Of a stretch of 59,979 bases of DNA, positions 32,053 through 40,764 are shown piece by piece. The stretch is taken from positions 1 through 59,979 of the forward strand of contig JAZUPH010000011.1 in the NCBI GenBank assembly GCA_045605145.1, written 5' to 3'. Position 1 is the first letter of the stretch. The number at the start of each line of letters is the position of its first letter. Under the pieces are notes generated by a model. That model was not told the DNA's origin. It ran no database searches and saw only the letters and a list, made by a program, of their open reading frames with translations. Both the position numbers and the translations under genes were made by a program. This stretch comes from CAMNAO01 sp045605145. GTDB lineage: Bacteria > Bacillota > Clostridia > Oscillospirales > Oscillospiraceae.

Positions 32053-34317
32053 ATGAAAGCGATCGTAATGGCGGGCGGCGAGGGCACGCGCCTTAGGCCG
32101 CTGACAGCGGACATGCCCAAGCCGATGGCGCCCATTATGGGCCGCAGTGTGCTTGAACATATGCTGCGCCTTTTAAAAAAGAACGGTGTGGACCAGGTAC
32201 TCATCACCCTGGGCTACATGGCTGCCGGTGTTGAAAGCTGGGCCGCCGCCGGGCCAATTGACGGACTTGAGATCACCTGCCGCCGTGAGGATACGCCTCT
32301 GGGCACGGCGGGCAGTGTTCGCGCCGCCGCCGACTGGCTGGACGGCGAGGATTTTCTGGTGGTCTCCGGCGATGCCGTGTGCGACTTTGACCTTGCGTCC
32401 TGCGCGGCCTTCCGCCGTGATAAGCACGCCGATGCCGTGCTGGTGCTGTCCGCAACGGAGGAGCCGGGCGAGTACGGCAGTGTCATCACCGACGCGGACG
32501 GGCGCATAACGGGGTTTCTGGAAAAACCACGCAGTGACAAGGTGGCAACAGACTATATAAATACGGGCGTATACGCCCTTTCCCCATCGGTGCTGGAACT
32601 GATATGTGAGGACGGCCCCTGCGACTTCGGTCGTGATGTGTTTCCCCGTATGCTGTCTGAGGGGCGGCGGCTTTACGGCCTGCGCGCCGCGGGGTACTGG
32701 TGCGACATCGGCAGCATCCCTGCCTATCTGCGCTGCTGCCGGGATGCCCTTGAGGGGCGCATTGACCTTGACCCTGCGGCACCGCTTGTTAGAAAGGGAC
32801 TGTGGTGCGCCGGCGAGCTGCCGGAGAAGGTGACCATTCTGCCGCCGGTGTATATCGGCAAGGACTGCGCCATTGAGCCGGGAGCCGTGCTTGGCCCGGC
32901 CGCCATACTTGAGGACGGCAGCAGCGCTGCATCCGGGGCGCGGGTGACAAATTCCGTGGTGATGGGCGCGGCGCTAAGACGCGGCGCGCTGGTAGGCGGC
33001 TCATGGCTGGGGCGCGGTGCGGTCATCGGAGAGCGCGCCATCGTGTCAGACGGCTGTGCTGTGGGCAGCGGCGCCGTTGCCGGTGCCTGCAGCATGCTTG
33101 AGGAGGGGACGCGCCTTTGGCCGAAGCGGGACGTGCCGCCGGGCGAACAGGTCAGCGGCAGCTTTGAGGACAGACCCGTCCGCGGTCCGCTGCGTTTTTC
33201 CTCCGGCGGGGTCATCCGTGGCGAGTGGAATGCCCAAATTACGCCCGAATCCTGCTTTGCGCTGGGTTGTGCCTCCTCCCGCTGGGGGCGCGTGGGAATT
33301 TCCTGCGGCGCGGGTCCCGTCGCCCAGCTTGTGATGTCCTCGCTGCAGTGCGGCGTACGCGCCGGCGGCGGCAGTGTGGTAGAGAGCGATGCGGACCATG
33401 AATGGGCCTGTGCCATGACCGCCCGCCGTATGGAGCTGCCCCTTGCCATATTCGTCCGGGAAAGCGCCGGGCAGGTAACCCTCAGCTTCTATGGGGTCAC
33501 CGGCCGCCCTGTCACCCGTGAAGAAGAGCGCAGGCTGGAATCCGGTGCCTCCGGCAGTCTGCGCATCGCGCCCGCCGAAAAGACCGGCGGCCTTATCCGG
33601 ACAGAGGGTGCCGCCGGCGCGCTGGCGCTGGATGCGGCAAAACGCATGAAAAACCACGGCGTGTGCGTTTGGGTCGAGGGAACGGGAGCAGAAGCGCGGC
33701 TTCTGTACCGTGCGTTGGAGCTTGCGGGCATCACGCCCAAAGGCGGCGGTGTGATGCTCCGCCCCGAGGAGGGCGGCTTCACCCTCACCGGGCGGGACGA
33801 GACAGGGCGGGATATATTCGCCCGCGACAGTCTGATGCTGTCGCTAATGAGTTGCCTTGAATCCGGCCAGCGCCAGCTGACCCTGCCGGAGTGGGCTCCC
33901 CACGCGGCAGTGACACTGGCAGAAAAGTACGGCGCCCGGGTTACTGTGGAGGGACGGGAGAGCGAAACCGCGCCCCCTCCGCCGGGTGCGCTGGACATGG
34001 CGGCGGATATAATCGCGGCCCTGGGACGGGGCGAACGGCTTTCGGATATGCTGCGCGGTCTGCCTCCCTATGCGGTGGCGGAGTGTGAGGTGCCGGTGCG
34101 CTTCGGTGCGGCGGTGCTGCGCCGTCTGCGTGAGCAGTGCCGGGATATGGACAGCGACACCACCGACGGGCTGGAGCTGTCAAAAGAGGGACGCTACGCC
34201 CGCCTGCGCAAAAGCGCCGACAGCCTGCGCATCAGCGCCGAGGCTTCGGATATGGAGGCGGCGCAGGAGCTGTGCTTCCGCCTGCGTGACCTTGCCCGCG
34301 CGTCCGACAGAATATAG
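32053..34317 (+). CDS. Sugar-phosphate nucleotidyltransferase fused to a divergent phosphohexomutase-like region
   Basis: The 754-residue protein begins with a GT-A nucleotidyltransferase (1-235): AGGEGTRLRPL (7-17), GDAVCDFDL, and the E-K-P of FLEKPRSDK. A left-handed beta-helix of hexapeptide repeats follows (about 260-375). The last 370 residues resemble phosphohexomutase domains in length and pattern, but I cannot find the catalytic Ser loop (T-A/S-S-H-N) or the DGDxDR metal motif. It may therefore make an NDP-sugar while the mutase part is regulatory. Start chosen at ATG 32053, eight bases after GGAGG. It is monocistronic, with a terminator after it. Confidence 0.8.
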   Translation: MKAIVMAGGEGTRLRPLTADMPKPMAPIMGRSVLEHMLRLLKKNGVDQVLITLGYMAAGVESWAAAGPIDGLEITCRREDTPLGTAGSVRAAADWLDGEDFLVVSGDAVCDFDLASCAAFRRDKHADAVLVLSATEEPGEYGSVITDADGRITGFLEKPRSDKVATDYINTGVYALSPSVLELICEDGPCDFGRDVFPRMLSEGRRLYGLRAAGYWCDIGSIPAYLRCCRDALEGRIDLDPAAPLVRKGLWCAGELPEKVTILPPVYIGKDCAIEPGAVLGPAAILEDGSSAASGARVTNSVVMGAALRRGALVGGSWLGRGAVIGERAIVSDGCAVGSGAVAGACSMLEEGTRLWPKRDVPPGEQVSGSFEDRPVRGPLRFSSGGVIRGEWNAQITPESCFALGCASSRWGRVGISCGAGPVAQLVMSSLQCGVRAGGGSVVESDADHEWACAMTARRMELPLAIFVRESAGQVTLSFYGVTGRPVTREEERRLESGASGSLRIAPAEKTGGLIRTEGAAGALALDAAKRMKNHGVCVWVEGTGAEARLLYRALELAGITPKGGGVMLRPEEGGFTLTGRDETGRDIFARDSLMLSLMSCLESGQRQLTLPEWAPHAAVTLAEKYGARVTVEGRESETAPPPPGALDMAADIIAALGRGERLSDMLRGLPPYAVAECEVPVRFGAAVLRRLREQCRDMDSDTTDGLELSKEGRYARLRKSADSLRISAEASDMEAAQELCFRLRDLARASDRI

Positions 34318-34323
34318 CTTTCC

Positions 34324-34356
34324 GCACCCCGCCGGGATCGGCGGGGTGCGTATTTT
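34324..34356 (+). terminator. Terminator after the nucleotidyltransferase gene
   Basis: GCACCCCGCCG (34324-34334), GGAT, CGGCGGGGTGC (34339-34349), then GTATTTTA. Confidence 0.8.
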
Positions 34357-34423
34357 ACTGCGGCTGATTGGGGTGAGGCAACAATTTCCGGCTGCAGGTC
34401 ACAAAAGATTCACATATAAATAC

Positions 34424-34452
34424 TTGCCCCCGATGCAGAGCGGGACTATAAT
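34424..34452 (+). promoter_or_regulatory. Promoter of the MMPL-surface protein operon
   Basis: TTGCCC (34424-34429), a 17-base spacer and TATAAT (34447-34452), about 70 bases before the start codon. Confidence 0.7.
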
Positions 34453-34522
34453 GATATTATAGGTTTTATGCCTTGTTTCAGCTTAAATAATCACCGTTAC
34501 ACCCGGAGAGAGGGAGCAGAGA

Positions 34523-37021
34523 ATGGCTGACAAAAAGAAGATCAAGAATAGAGGCATGATGGATAAGCTGGCTACGTTTATTGTGGATAAGCGCCAGTTT
34601 TTCTTCCTGCTGTACATATTTGCCGCAGTGTTCTGCGTATTTTCCATGAGCTGGGTGGAGGTTGAAAACGATGTTACCACCTACCTGCCAGAGGATACCG
34701 AGACGCGCCAGGGCATTGTGGCCATGATGAATAATTTCGTCACGCCCGGCACGGCGCAGGTCATGGTGTCCAACATCACCCTTGACACGGCCTGGGAGCT
34801 TTACGATGTTATCTCCGGCGTGGACACAGTGGTCATGGCCACCTTCAACGAGAATGAGGAGCATTATAAAAATGCCGCCGCCCTTTACGATGTAACCTTC
34901 TCCGGCGGAGTTCAGGACGAGGCGACCATCGCCGCCGTGGAAGAAATAGAGGAGAAGCTGTCCGGCTACGACACCGCCGTTTACACCACCGTGGGCGTGG
35001 ATGACAAAGCAATGCTCCGTGAAGAGATGGCTACCATCCTTGTCGTGGCGGTTATTATCAGCGCTACCGTGCTTATTCTCACCTCCCGCTCGTATGCCGA
35101 GCTTATCGTGCTGACCCTTAACCTGGGTATGGCGGCGCTTCTGAACATGGGTACCAACTTCATCTTCGGCAAGATCAGCTTTATTTCCGACTCCATCGCC
35201 GTGGTGCTTCAGCTGGCGCTGGCCATCGACTATGCCATCATCCTCTGCCACCGATTCTCTGATGAGCATGAGACGAAGTCTGCCCGTGATGCCTGCATCT
35301 CTGCCTTGTCCAAGGCCATCCCCGAGATAAGCGCATCGTCTCTGACCACCGTGTGCGGCCTTGCGGCGCTGAGCTTTATGAAGTTTTCCATCGGCCTTGA
35401 TATGGCCATGGTGCTCATTAAATCCGTGCTTTTGAGCCTTTTGTCCGTGTTCACACTTATGCCCGGTCTGCTGATTCTTTTCAGCGGCGCCATCGACAAA
35501 ACCAAGCACAAGAAGCTGTTGCCTGATGTAAACTTCCTGGGGAAGTTCGCGGTCAAGACCCGCCGCGTCCTTCCCATACTGTTCGTCATTTTGCTTGTCG
35601 GCGCCTTCTATCTGTCCAGCAACTGCCCCTATTGCTACAGCTTTACCGACCTGCGCACGGTAAAAATGTCCGAGCAGCAGCAAGCCTACTTCAAGATCAA
35701 AGACAATTTCGGTACCACCAACATGGTAGCTCTCCTTGTCCCGGTGGGCGATTATGAGGCGGAGGCCGCCATACTTGAGGAGCTGTCCGCCCGCCCCGAG
35801 GCAAAGAGCACCATGGGCCTTGCGGGTATTGAGGTGATGGACGGCTATACCCTCACTTCTGCCCTGACTCCCCGTCAGCTGAGTGAAATGATCGGTCTGG
35901 ACTATGAGGTGACCCAGGCGCTGTACGCCGCCTACGCACTGGAGCATGACCAGTACGGCGAGATACTGAGCGGGCTTGAGGAGTACACCGTGCCCATGTT
36001 CGATATGTTCATCTACCTGGTGGACGAGCTTGAGACCCGGAACATATCCCTCGAGGGCGAGGGAATGGAGTCCATGGGCGATATGCTGGGTCAGCTTGAT
36101 ACCGCCCGCGCCCAGATGCAGAGCGAGGAATACAGCCGCATGGTCATCTATCTGAACCTGCCCGAGGAGAGCGATGAGACCTTCGCCTTCCTGGATGAGA
36201 TCCGCGCCATCGTTGGGCAGTACTACCCCGGCGATTATTATGTCGTGGGCAACTCCACCAGCAGCCGCGACCTGTCCTCATCCTTCGTCAGCGATAACCT
36301 GATGATCAGTCTGCTGTCGGCGCTGTTCGTCATTCTGGTGCTTCTGTTCACATTCCAGTCCGTGGGCATGCCCATACTGCTCATCGTGGTCATTCAGGGC
36401 AGTATCTGGATAAACTTCTCCTTCCCCACCATCACCGGTGAGCCGCTGTACTTCCTTGGCTATCTCATCGTAAACGCCATTCAGATGGGAGCCAATATCG
36501 ACTACGCCATTGTTATCTCCAGCCATTATCAGGAGTGCAAGGCCTACCTGCCCCATAAAAAGGCCATTGTTCAGGCGGTCAACGCCGCCTTCCCCACCGT
36601 GTTCACCTCCGGCACCATCATGGCCTCCGCCGGCCTTCTCATCGGCAACCTGTCTGCCCAGCCCGTGGTGTCCATCATGGGGACCTGCATAGGGCGCGGC
36701 ACTATAATCTCCATCCTCCTCGTTCTGTTTGTCCTGCCCTCCGTCCTGGTCCTTGGCGACTCGATCATCGAGCGCACCAGATTCCGCGTGAAGGGTATTG
36801 AGCTGCCCACCCGCACCGCCAGCGGCACCATGAGGGTGCAGGGCCGTGTGCGCGGCTACATCTCCGGCTATGTTGAGGCCGATTTTAACGGCATCATACA
36901 CGGACAGTTCAACGCCGCCGTTTCCACCGGCGGCCAGGTCGATACCCTGTCCGACAGTGCCGCGCCGCCGGATGCTCCGCCTGTTTCCGTCCGTGAGAAT
37001 GGAGGTGGGGCAGATGCGTAA
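34523..37021 (+). CDS. MMPL/RND-family transporter
   Basis: The 832-residue protein has two repeats of one helix plus a large outside loop plus a five-helix bundle, the RND/MMPL plan. Functional marks are the ALAIDYAIILCHRF segment (about residue 232) and its counterpart MGANIDYAIVISSHY (about 655), each carrying the D-Y proton-relay pair of the MMPL family. Members export lipids or surface compounds in Gram-positive bacteria. It overlaps the next gene by 8 bases and is cotranscribed with it. The lipid or substrate is unknown. Confidence 0.88.
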   Translation: MADKKKIKNRGMMDKLATFIVDKRQFFFLLYIFAAVFCVFSMSWVEVENDVTTYLPEDTETRQGIVAMMNNFVTPGTAQVMVSNITLDTAWELYDVISGVDTVVMATFNENEEHYKNAAALYDVTFSGGVQDEATIAAVEEIEEKLSGYDTAVYTTVGVDDKAMLREEMATILVVAVIISATVLILTSRSYAELIVLTLNLGMAALLNMGTNFIFGKISFISDSIAVVLQLALAIDYAIILCHRFSDEHETKSARDACISALSKAIPEISASSLTTVCGLAALSFMKFSIGLDMAMVLIKSVLLSLLSVFTLMPGLLILFSGAIDKTKHKKLLPDVNFLGKFAVKTRRVLPILFVILLVGAFYLSSNCPYCYSFTDLRTVKMSEQQQAYFKIKDNFGTTNMVALLVPVGDYEAEAAILEELSARPEAKSTMGLAGIEVMDGYTLTSALTPRQLSEMIGLDYEVTQALYAAYALEHDQYGEILSGLEEYTVPMFDMFIYLVDELETRNISLEGEGMESMGDMLGQLDTARAQMQSEEYSRMVIYLNLPEESDETFAFLDEIRAIVGQYYPGDYYVVGNSTSSRDLSSSFVSDNLMISLLSALFVILVLLFTFQSVGMPILLIVVIQGSIWINFSFPTITGEPLYFLGYLIVNAIQMGANIDYAIVISSHYQECKAYLPHKKAIVQAVNAAFPTVFTSGTIMASAGLLIGNLSAQPVVSIMGTCIGRGTIISILLVLFVLPSVLVLGDSIIERTRFRVKGIELPTRTASGTMRVQGRVRGYISGYVEADFNGIIHGQFNAAVSTGGQVDTLSDSAAPPDAPPVSVRENGGGADA

Positions 37022-39671
37022 ACTGATAAAGAGCGCGCTGTGTATCCTTCTTCTTGCCTGCCTTGCCGGCGGCTATCTTGCACCCGGGGCAAGCGCCCTG
37101 TCATACAGAGCCATCGACTCCGCGCAGGAGCTGCTGGAGCTGGCGGAGAATTGCCGCCTTGACAGCTACAGCCGTGGGCTGACGGTGTCACTGAAGGCCG
37201 ACATTGACCTTGAGGGCGTGGAATTTGAGGGTATCCCCACCTTTGGCGGCACCTTCATGGGAAACGGACACAGCATCACCGGACTTTCCGTCACGGGAGA
37301 CGGCTCGGTCAAGGGCCTGTTCCGCTATCTGCAGACCGGCGCCCTGGTCACCGACCTGACCGTTGAGGGCACGGTTGCCCCCGGCGGCAGCCGCAATACC
37401 GTGGGCGGCATCGTGGGTGAAAATCGCGGCATACTCATCGGATGCAGCTTTGTCGGCACGGTGTCCGGAGCCCAGAGCGTAGGCGGCATCGCCGGAGTCA
37501 ACGCAGTGGGCGGCATTATCGAGGGCTGCAGCGTGCAGGGTGAGATCCACGGCAGCCACTTCGTCGGCGGCATCGCCGGTGAGAATGTGGGCGTTATACG
37601 CGGCTGCGAAAATCTGTCGGAGGTGAATGCCACCGCACAGCAGAACAGTGTGGAACTGTCCGATGTCACCCTTGAGACTCTTACCGGCGCGGAATCCGTA
37701 ACTTCCGTAACCGATATCGGCGGCATCGTCGGCGGCAGCAGCGGCGTCATACGCAGCTGCGTTAACCGGGGCACCGTTGGTTACCGCCACATGGGCTACA
37801 ATGTGGGCGGTATCGTGGGCAGCCAGAGCGGCTATGTCACCGGCTGCAATAACTTCGGCGCGGTATACGGCCGTAAAGAGGTGGGCGGCATCGTGGGACA
37901 GATTGAGCCCATGACCAATATCGAATACCATACCGACACCCTGCAGATGATACAGGCCGAGCTCAGTGAGCTGGAGGAGCTGACAAACAGAGCCGTGGGC
38001 AATGCCCAGGGCGCTGCGGGCAGTGTGAGCGGTCAGATCGGCCGGGTACAGGGCTATATCAATGACGCGCAGGAGGCCATCGATACCCTTCTTCCGGACA
38101 GTGTTCCGGAAGAATTCCCGGAAGATTTTGAAAACATCATTCCCGATGAAGACACGATCATCGCGGCGCGGAATGCACTGGGCAGCAGCATGAGCGGCAT
38201 ATATAACTCCCTCAACGGGGCCATCGCCTCCCTTGGCGGACTTATGGGCGGGCTTTCCGGCGACATGGGCGCCATCGGCGAAAAAGTGGGCCAGATCAGC
38301 GCCCTGCTGGACGGCGCGTCGGAGAATCTGGGCGGCACCGTCAGAGATGTTTCCGATCTGGATACCGAGCTTGACCTTACCGGCAAGGTTGCCGACTGCA
38401 GAAACGCCGCGGATGTACTGGGCGATCTGAATGTGGGTGGCATCGTGGGTGCAGTCTGCATCGAAAATGACCTTGACCCGGAGGAGGATCTACAGATAAG
38501 CGGCGAGACAACTCTGAATATGTCCACCGAGCTGCGCGCCGTTGTCCTGCGCTGTGAAAACAGTGGCGCGGTCACCGGCAGCAAGCAGTGCATCGGCGGC
38601 ATTGCGGGCTGGACCTCCATGGGTCTTGTGCGCGACTGCTTCAACCGGGGCGCTGTTGGCGCAACCGCCGCGGAATATGTGGGCGGCATCGTGGGTCTGA
38701 GCCAGGGTTATATCCGCAGCTGTGAAGCAAAGTGTGTCCTTACAGGCGCGGCCTGCATCGGCGGCATAGCCGGACAGGGCGTCGTCGCCACCGACTGCCG
38801 CAGCATGGTCGTCATAGACGGCGGCAGTGAGCGCCTTGGCGCAGTGCTTGGCATCGCGGATGACGGAGCGGAGCTTTCCGCTAACTACTACCTTGCTGTG
38901 GGCGCCGACATCGGTGCTGTTGACGGGATCAGCTATTCCGGCCTTGCCGAGGGCCTGGATGCCGACAGCTTCTTCGCGCTGGAGGGGCTGAATATCTACT
39001 TTCAGATCCAGACCATCACGTTTATCGACGGCGACGAGATCTCCGCCACGGTGATGGTGGTATACGGGGACAGCATCCCCGGGGACAAGATCCCTGCCTT
39101 TGCCGATGAGAGCGGGACGGGGTGCTGGCTGGATAAAAACGGCCTTGAGCCGGGTGAGATCACCTTCGACTGCAGCTTCACCGCACACTATACCTACCCC
39201 CTGACGGTGCTGCAGAGCGAAGCGGCGCTGAACGGACGCCCCTTGCTTCTGGCGGAGGGAGGCTTCTCCCGCCGGGATGAGATACTTATCGACCGCTATC
39301 TGGGTACCGTACCCCAGGTGGAGGATGGTGAAACCGCGGACACTCTCGCCTTCCAGCTCCCCGGCGGCGCGCAGAGACTGCATTACCTCATTACCGAGGA
39401 TGTGGACACTGAGCGCGCGCAGCTTATGCTACTTGGTGCCGACGGCACATGGCGTCAGGCTCAGTTCACCGTTGACGGCAGTTATATGATCTTTTCTGTC
39501 AACGCCGATGACACAGCTCTTTGCATTTTCAATATGCCCCGTGACTACAGCCTTTACATTGCCGCCGGCGCGGCACTCGCACTGGTGACGGTTGCGGCGA
39601 TCATTGCCGGCAGCCTCAGAAAGCGCAGGAAGGCCGCAGCCCAGGCAGAAACAGAGCCTGCCGTGGTATGA
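37014..39671 (+). CDS. GLUG-repeat surface protein with coiled coil, partner of the MMPL transporter
   Basis: The 885-residue protein starts at ATG 37014 with GGAGGTGGGG upstream. A signal peptide (about 1-29) is followed by repeats of the form VGGI(V/A)G..G.I..C, the GLUG motif (about 100-310 and again about 475-600). A helical, Gly/Ser-rich section lies between the two repeat arrays. A beta-rich region follows, then one C-terminal helix (about 842-865) and a basic cytoplasmic tail. GLUG repeats occur in bacterial surface adhesins and proteases. The overlap with the MMPL gene implies they work together, for example as an exporter with an external assembly partner. Confidence 0.75.
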   Translation: MRKLIKSALCILLLACLAGGYLAPGASALSYRAIDSAQELLELAENCRLDSYSRGLTVSLKADIDLEGVEFEGIPTFGGTFMGNGHSITGLSVTGDGSVKGLFRYLQTGALVTDLTVEGTVAPGGSRNTVGGIVGENRGILIGCSFVGTVSGAQSVGGIAGVNAVGGIIEGCSVQGEIHGSHFVGGIAGENVGVIRGCENLSEVNATAQQNSVELSDVTLETLTGAESVTSVTDIGGIVGGSSGVIRSCVNRGTVGYRHMGYNVGGIVGSQSGYVTGCNNFGAVYGRKEVGGIVGQIEPMTNIEYHTDTLQMIQAELSELEELTNRAVGNAQGAAGSVSGQIGRVQGYINDAQEAIDTLLPDSVPEEFPEDFENIIPDEDTIIAARNALGSSMSGIYNSLNGAIASLGGLMGGLSGDMGAIGEKVGQISALLDGASENLGGTVRDVSDLDTELDLTGKVADCRNAADVLGDLNVGGIVGAVCIENDLDPEEDLQISGETTLNMSTELRAVVLRCENSGAVTGSKQCIGGIAGWTSMGLVRDCFNRGAVGATAAEYVGGIVGLSQGYIRSCEAKCVLTGAACIGGIAGQGVVATDCRSMVVIDGGSERLGAVLGIADDGAELSANYYLAVGADIGAVDGISYSGLAEGLDADSFFALEGLNIYFQIQTITFIDGDEISATVMVVYGDSIPGDKIPAFADESGTGCWLDKNGLEPGEITFDCSFTAHYTYPLTVLQSEAALNGRPLLLAEGGFSRRDEILIDRYLGTVPQVEDGETADTLAFQLPGGAQRLHYLITEDVDTERAQLMLLGADGTWRQAQFTVDGSYMIFSVNADDTALCIFNMPRDYSLYIAAGAALALVTVAAIIAGSLRKRRKAAAQAETEPAVV

Positions 39672-39692
39672 CCGGATTTTAATAAGACAGCA

Positions 39693-39730
39693 GCAGTGCG
39701 CCCTCGTTTCGGAAGGCGCACTGCATTTTG
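39693..39730 (+). terminator. Terminator after the MMPL operon
   Basis: GCAGTGCGCC (39693-39702) pairs with GGCGCACTGC (39715-39724), then ATTTTG. Confidence 0.65.
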
Positions 39731-39763
39731 CCGCAAAACACACTATAGGGTGCGGCATCCGTA

Positions 39764-39792
39764 TTGTACGGTATCCTCGGCTGTGTTATAAT
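39764..39792 (+). promoter_or_regulatory. Promoter of the esterase gene
   Basis: TTGTAC (39764-39769), a 17-base spacer and TATAAT (39787-39792). Confidence 0.75.
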
Positions 39793-39823
39793 ACAAATAT
39801 CAAAACTGAACGGAGGTACAATT

Positions 39824-40687
39824 ATGGCCCTTATCCACCTTGACTTTGAAAGTCAGTACTGCGTATTCAATCAGGATGTGTACATCATCATGCCCGACCG
39901 CAAGCGTGATATGGACGCAAAGGATTTCTACACCCGGGAGAAGCGCTACAAGGTTCTCTGGCTGCTCCACGGTACCTTCGGCGGTTACAGCGACTGGATC
40001 CGCAAGTCGAATATTGAGACATACGCCTGCGAAAAGGATCTTATCGTGGTCATGCCCGGCGTCATGAACAGCGATTATGAGGCCTGGGACAACCTTGCCA
40101 ACGGCTATGACAGCGGCAAGTACATCATTGATGAGCTTATGCCCCTTGTCCACAGCTGGCTGCCCGCCTCCGACAAGAGGGAGGATAACTTTATCGCCGG
40201 CCTTTCCATGGGCGGCGGCGGTGCCATCAAACTGGCCCTGAACCACCCCGACAAGTTCGGCGCCTGCGCGGTGCTGTCCTCCAGTCCGCGCCAGCTTGAC
40301 GCACAGAAGGACGAGCTTGAGGCGCTTTTCGCCATGGATCGCGGTGAGCTGATTGCCTCCGGCGGACAGAGACAGCTTCGCACCTACAACCAGATGCATC
40401 GCTTCAAGAGTGTTGATGAATATCTGGACTCCGTGTCCAACACCTGGCGCAAGGTCGACACCATGGTGGGCGACCCCATGATGCCCCGCCTGTTCTTCTC
40501 CATCGGTACCGAGGACTTTGGCTACGCCAACTGGCTGAAATTCAAGGCGCACGCCGAGCAGATCGGACTTGAGGCTGAGTGGCACACCGGCCCTGGCGTG
40601 CATGAGTGGCGCGTGTGGGAGCGGGATATTCAGCTTGCCCTCACCTTCTTCGGCCTTGACGGCGAGATTATGGGCAACGCCTTCTGA
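39824..40687 (+). CDS. Esterase family protein (CE1 / S-formylglutathione hydrolase-like)
   Basis: The 287-residue protein begins MALIHLDFESQ, with CGGAGG nine bases upstream. It has WLLHGTFGGYSDW (oxyanion region) and the nucleophile elbow GLSMGGGGA. The C-terminal catalytic His is in GPGVHEWRVWERDIQ. It probably hydrolyses esters, including acyl esters on carbohydrates. The cytoplasmic location is inferred from the lack of a signal peptide. Single gene with own promoter and terminator. Confidence 0.87.
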   Translation: MALIHLDFESQYCVFNQDVYIIMPDRKRDMDAKDFYTREKRYKVLWLLHGTFGGYSDWIRKSNIETYACEKDLIVVMPGVMNSDYEAWDNLANGYDSGKYIIDELMPLVHSWLPASDKREDNFIAGLSMGGGGAIKLALNHPDKFGACAVLSSSPRQLDAQKDELEALFAMDRGELIASGGQRQLRTYNQMHRFKSVDEYLDSVSNTWRKVDTMVGDPMMPRLFFSIGTEDFGYANWLKFKAHAEQIGLEAEWHTGPGVHEWRVWERDIQLALTFFGLDGEIMGNAF

Positions 40688-40715
40688 AACCGCAGGAAGG
40701 GTCAATAACTGCATA

Positions 40716-40748
40716 AAAAAGAGCTGACGGATTCCGTCAGCTCTTTTT
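40716..40748. terminator. Bidirectional terminator, ends the TIR-LRR operon
   Basis: AAAAAGAGCTGACGG (40716-40730), ATT, CCGTCAGCTCTTTTT (40734-40748). A 15-bp stem with A and T runs on either side, between convergent genes. Confidence 0.9.
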
Positions 40749-40764
40749 GTTTGTTCGGTTACTG

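Noticed and set aside
32053..34317. Labelling the whole protein as mannose-1-phosphate guanylyltransferase/phosphomannomutase
   Set aside because: The mutase catalytic motifs were not found and the sugar specificity cannot be read from sequence.
34478..35947. 489-codon minus-strand open frame over the MMPL gene
   Set aside because: Antisense shadow of a gene with clear family motifs; composition is His/Gly-rich as expected of a shadow.
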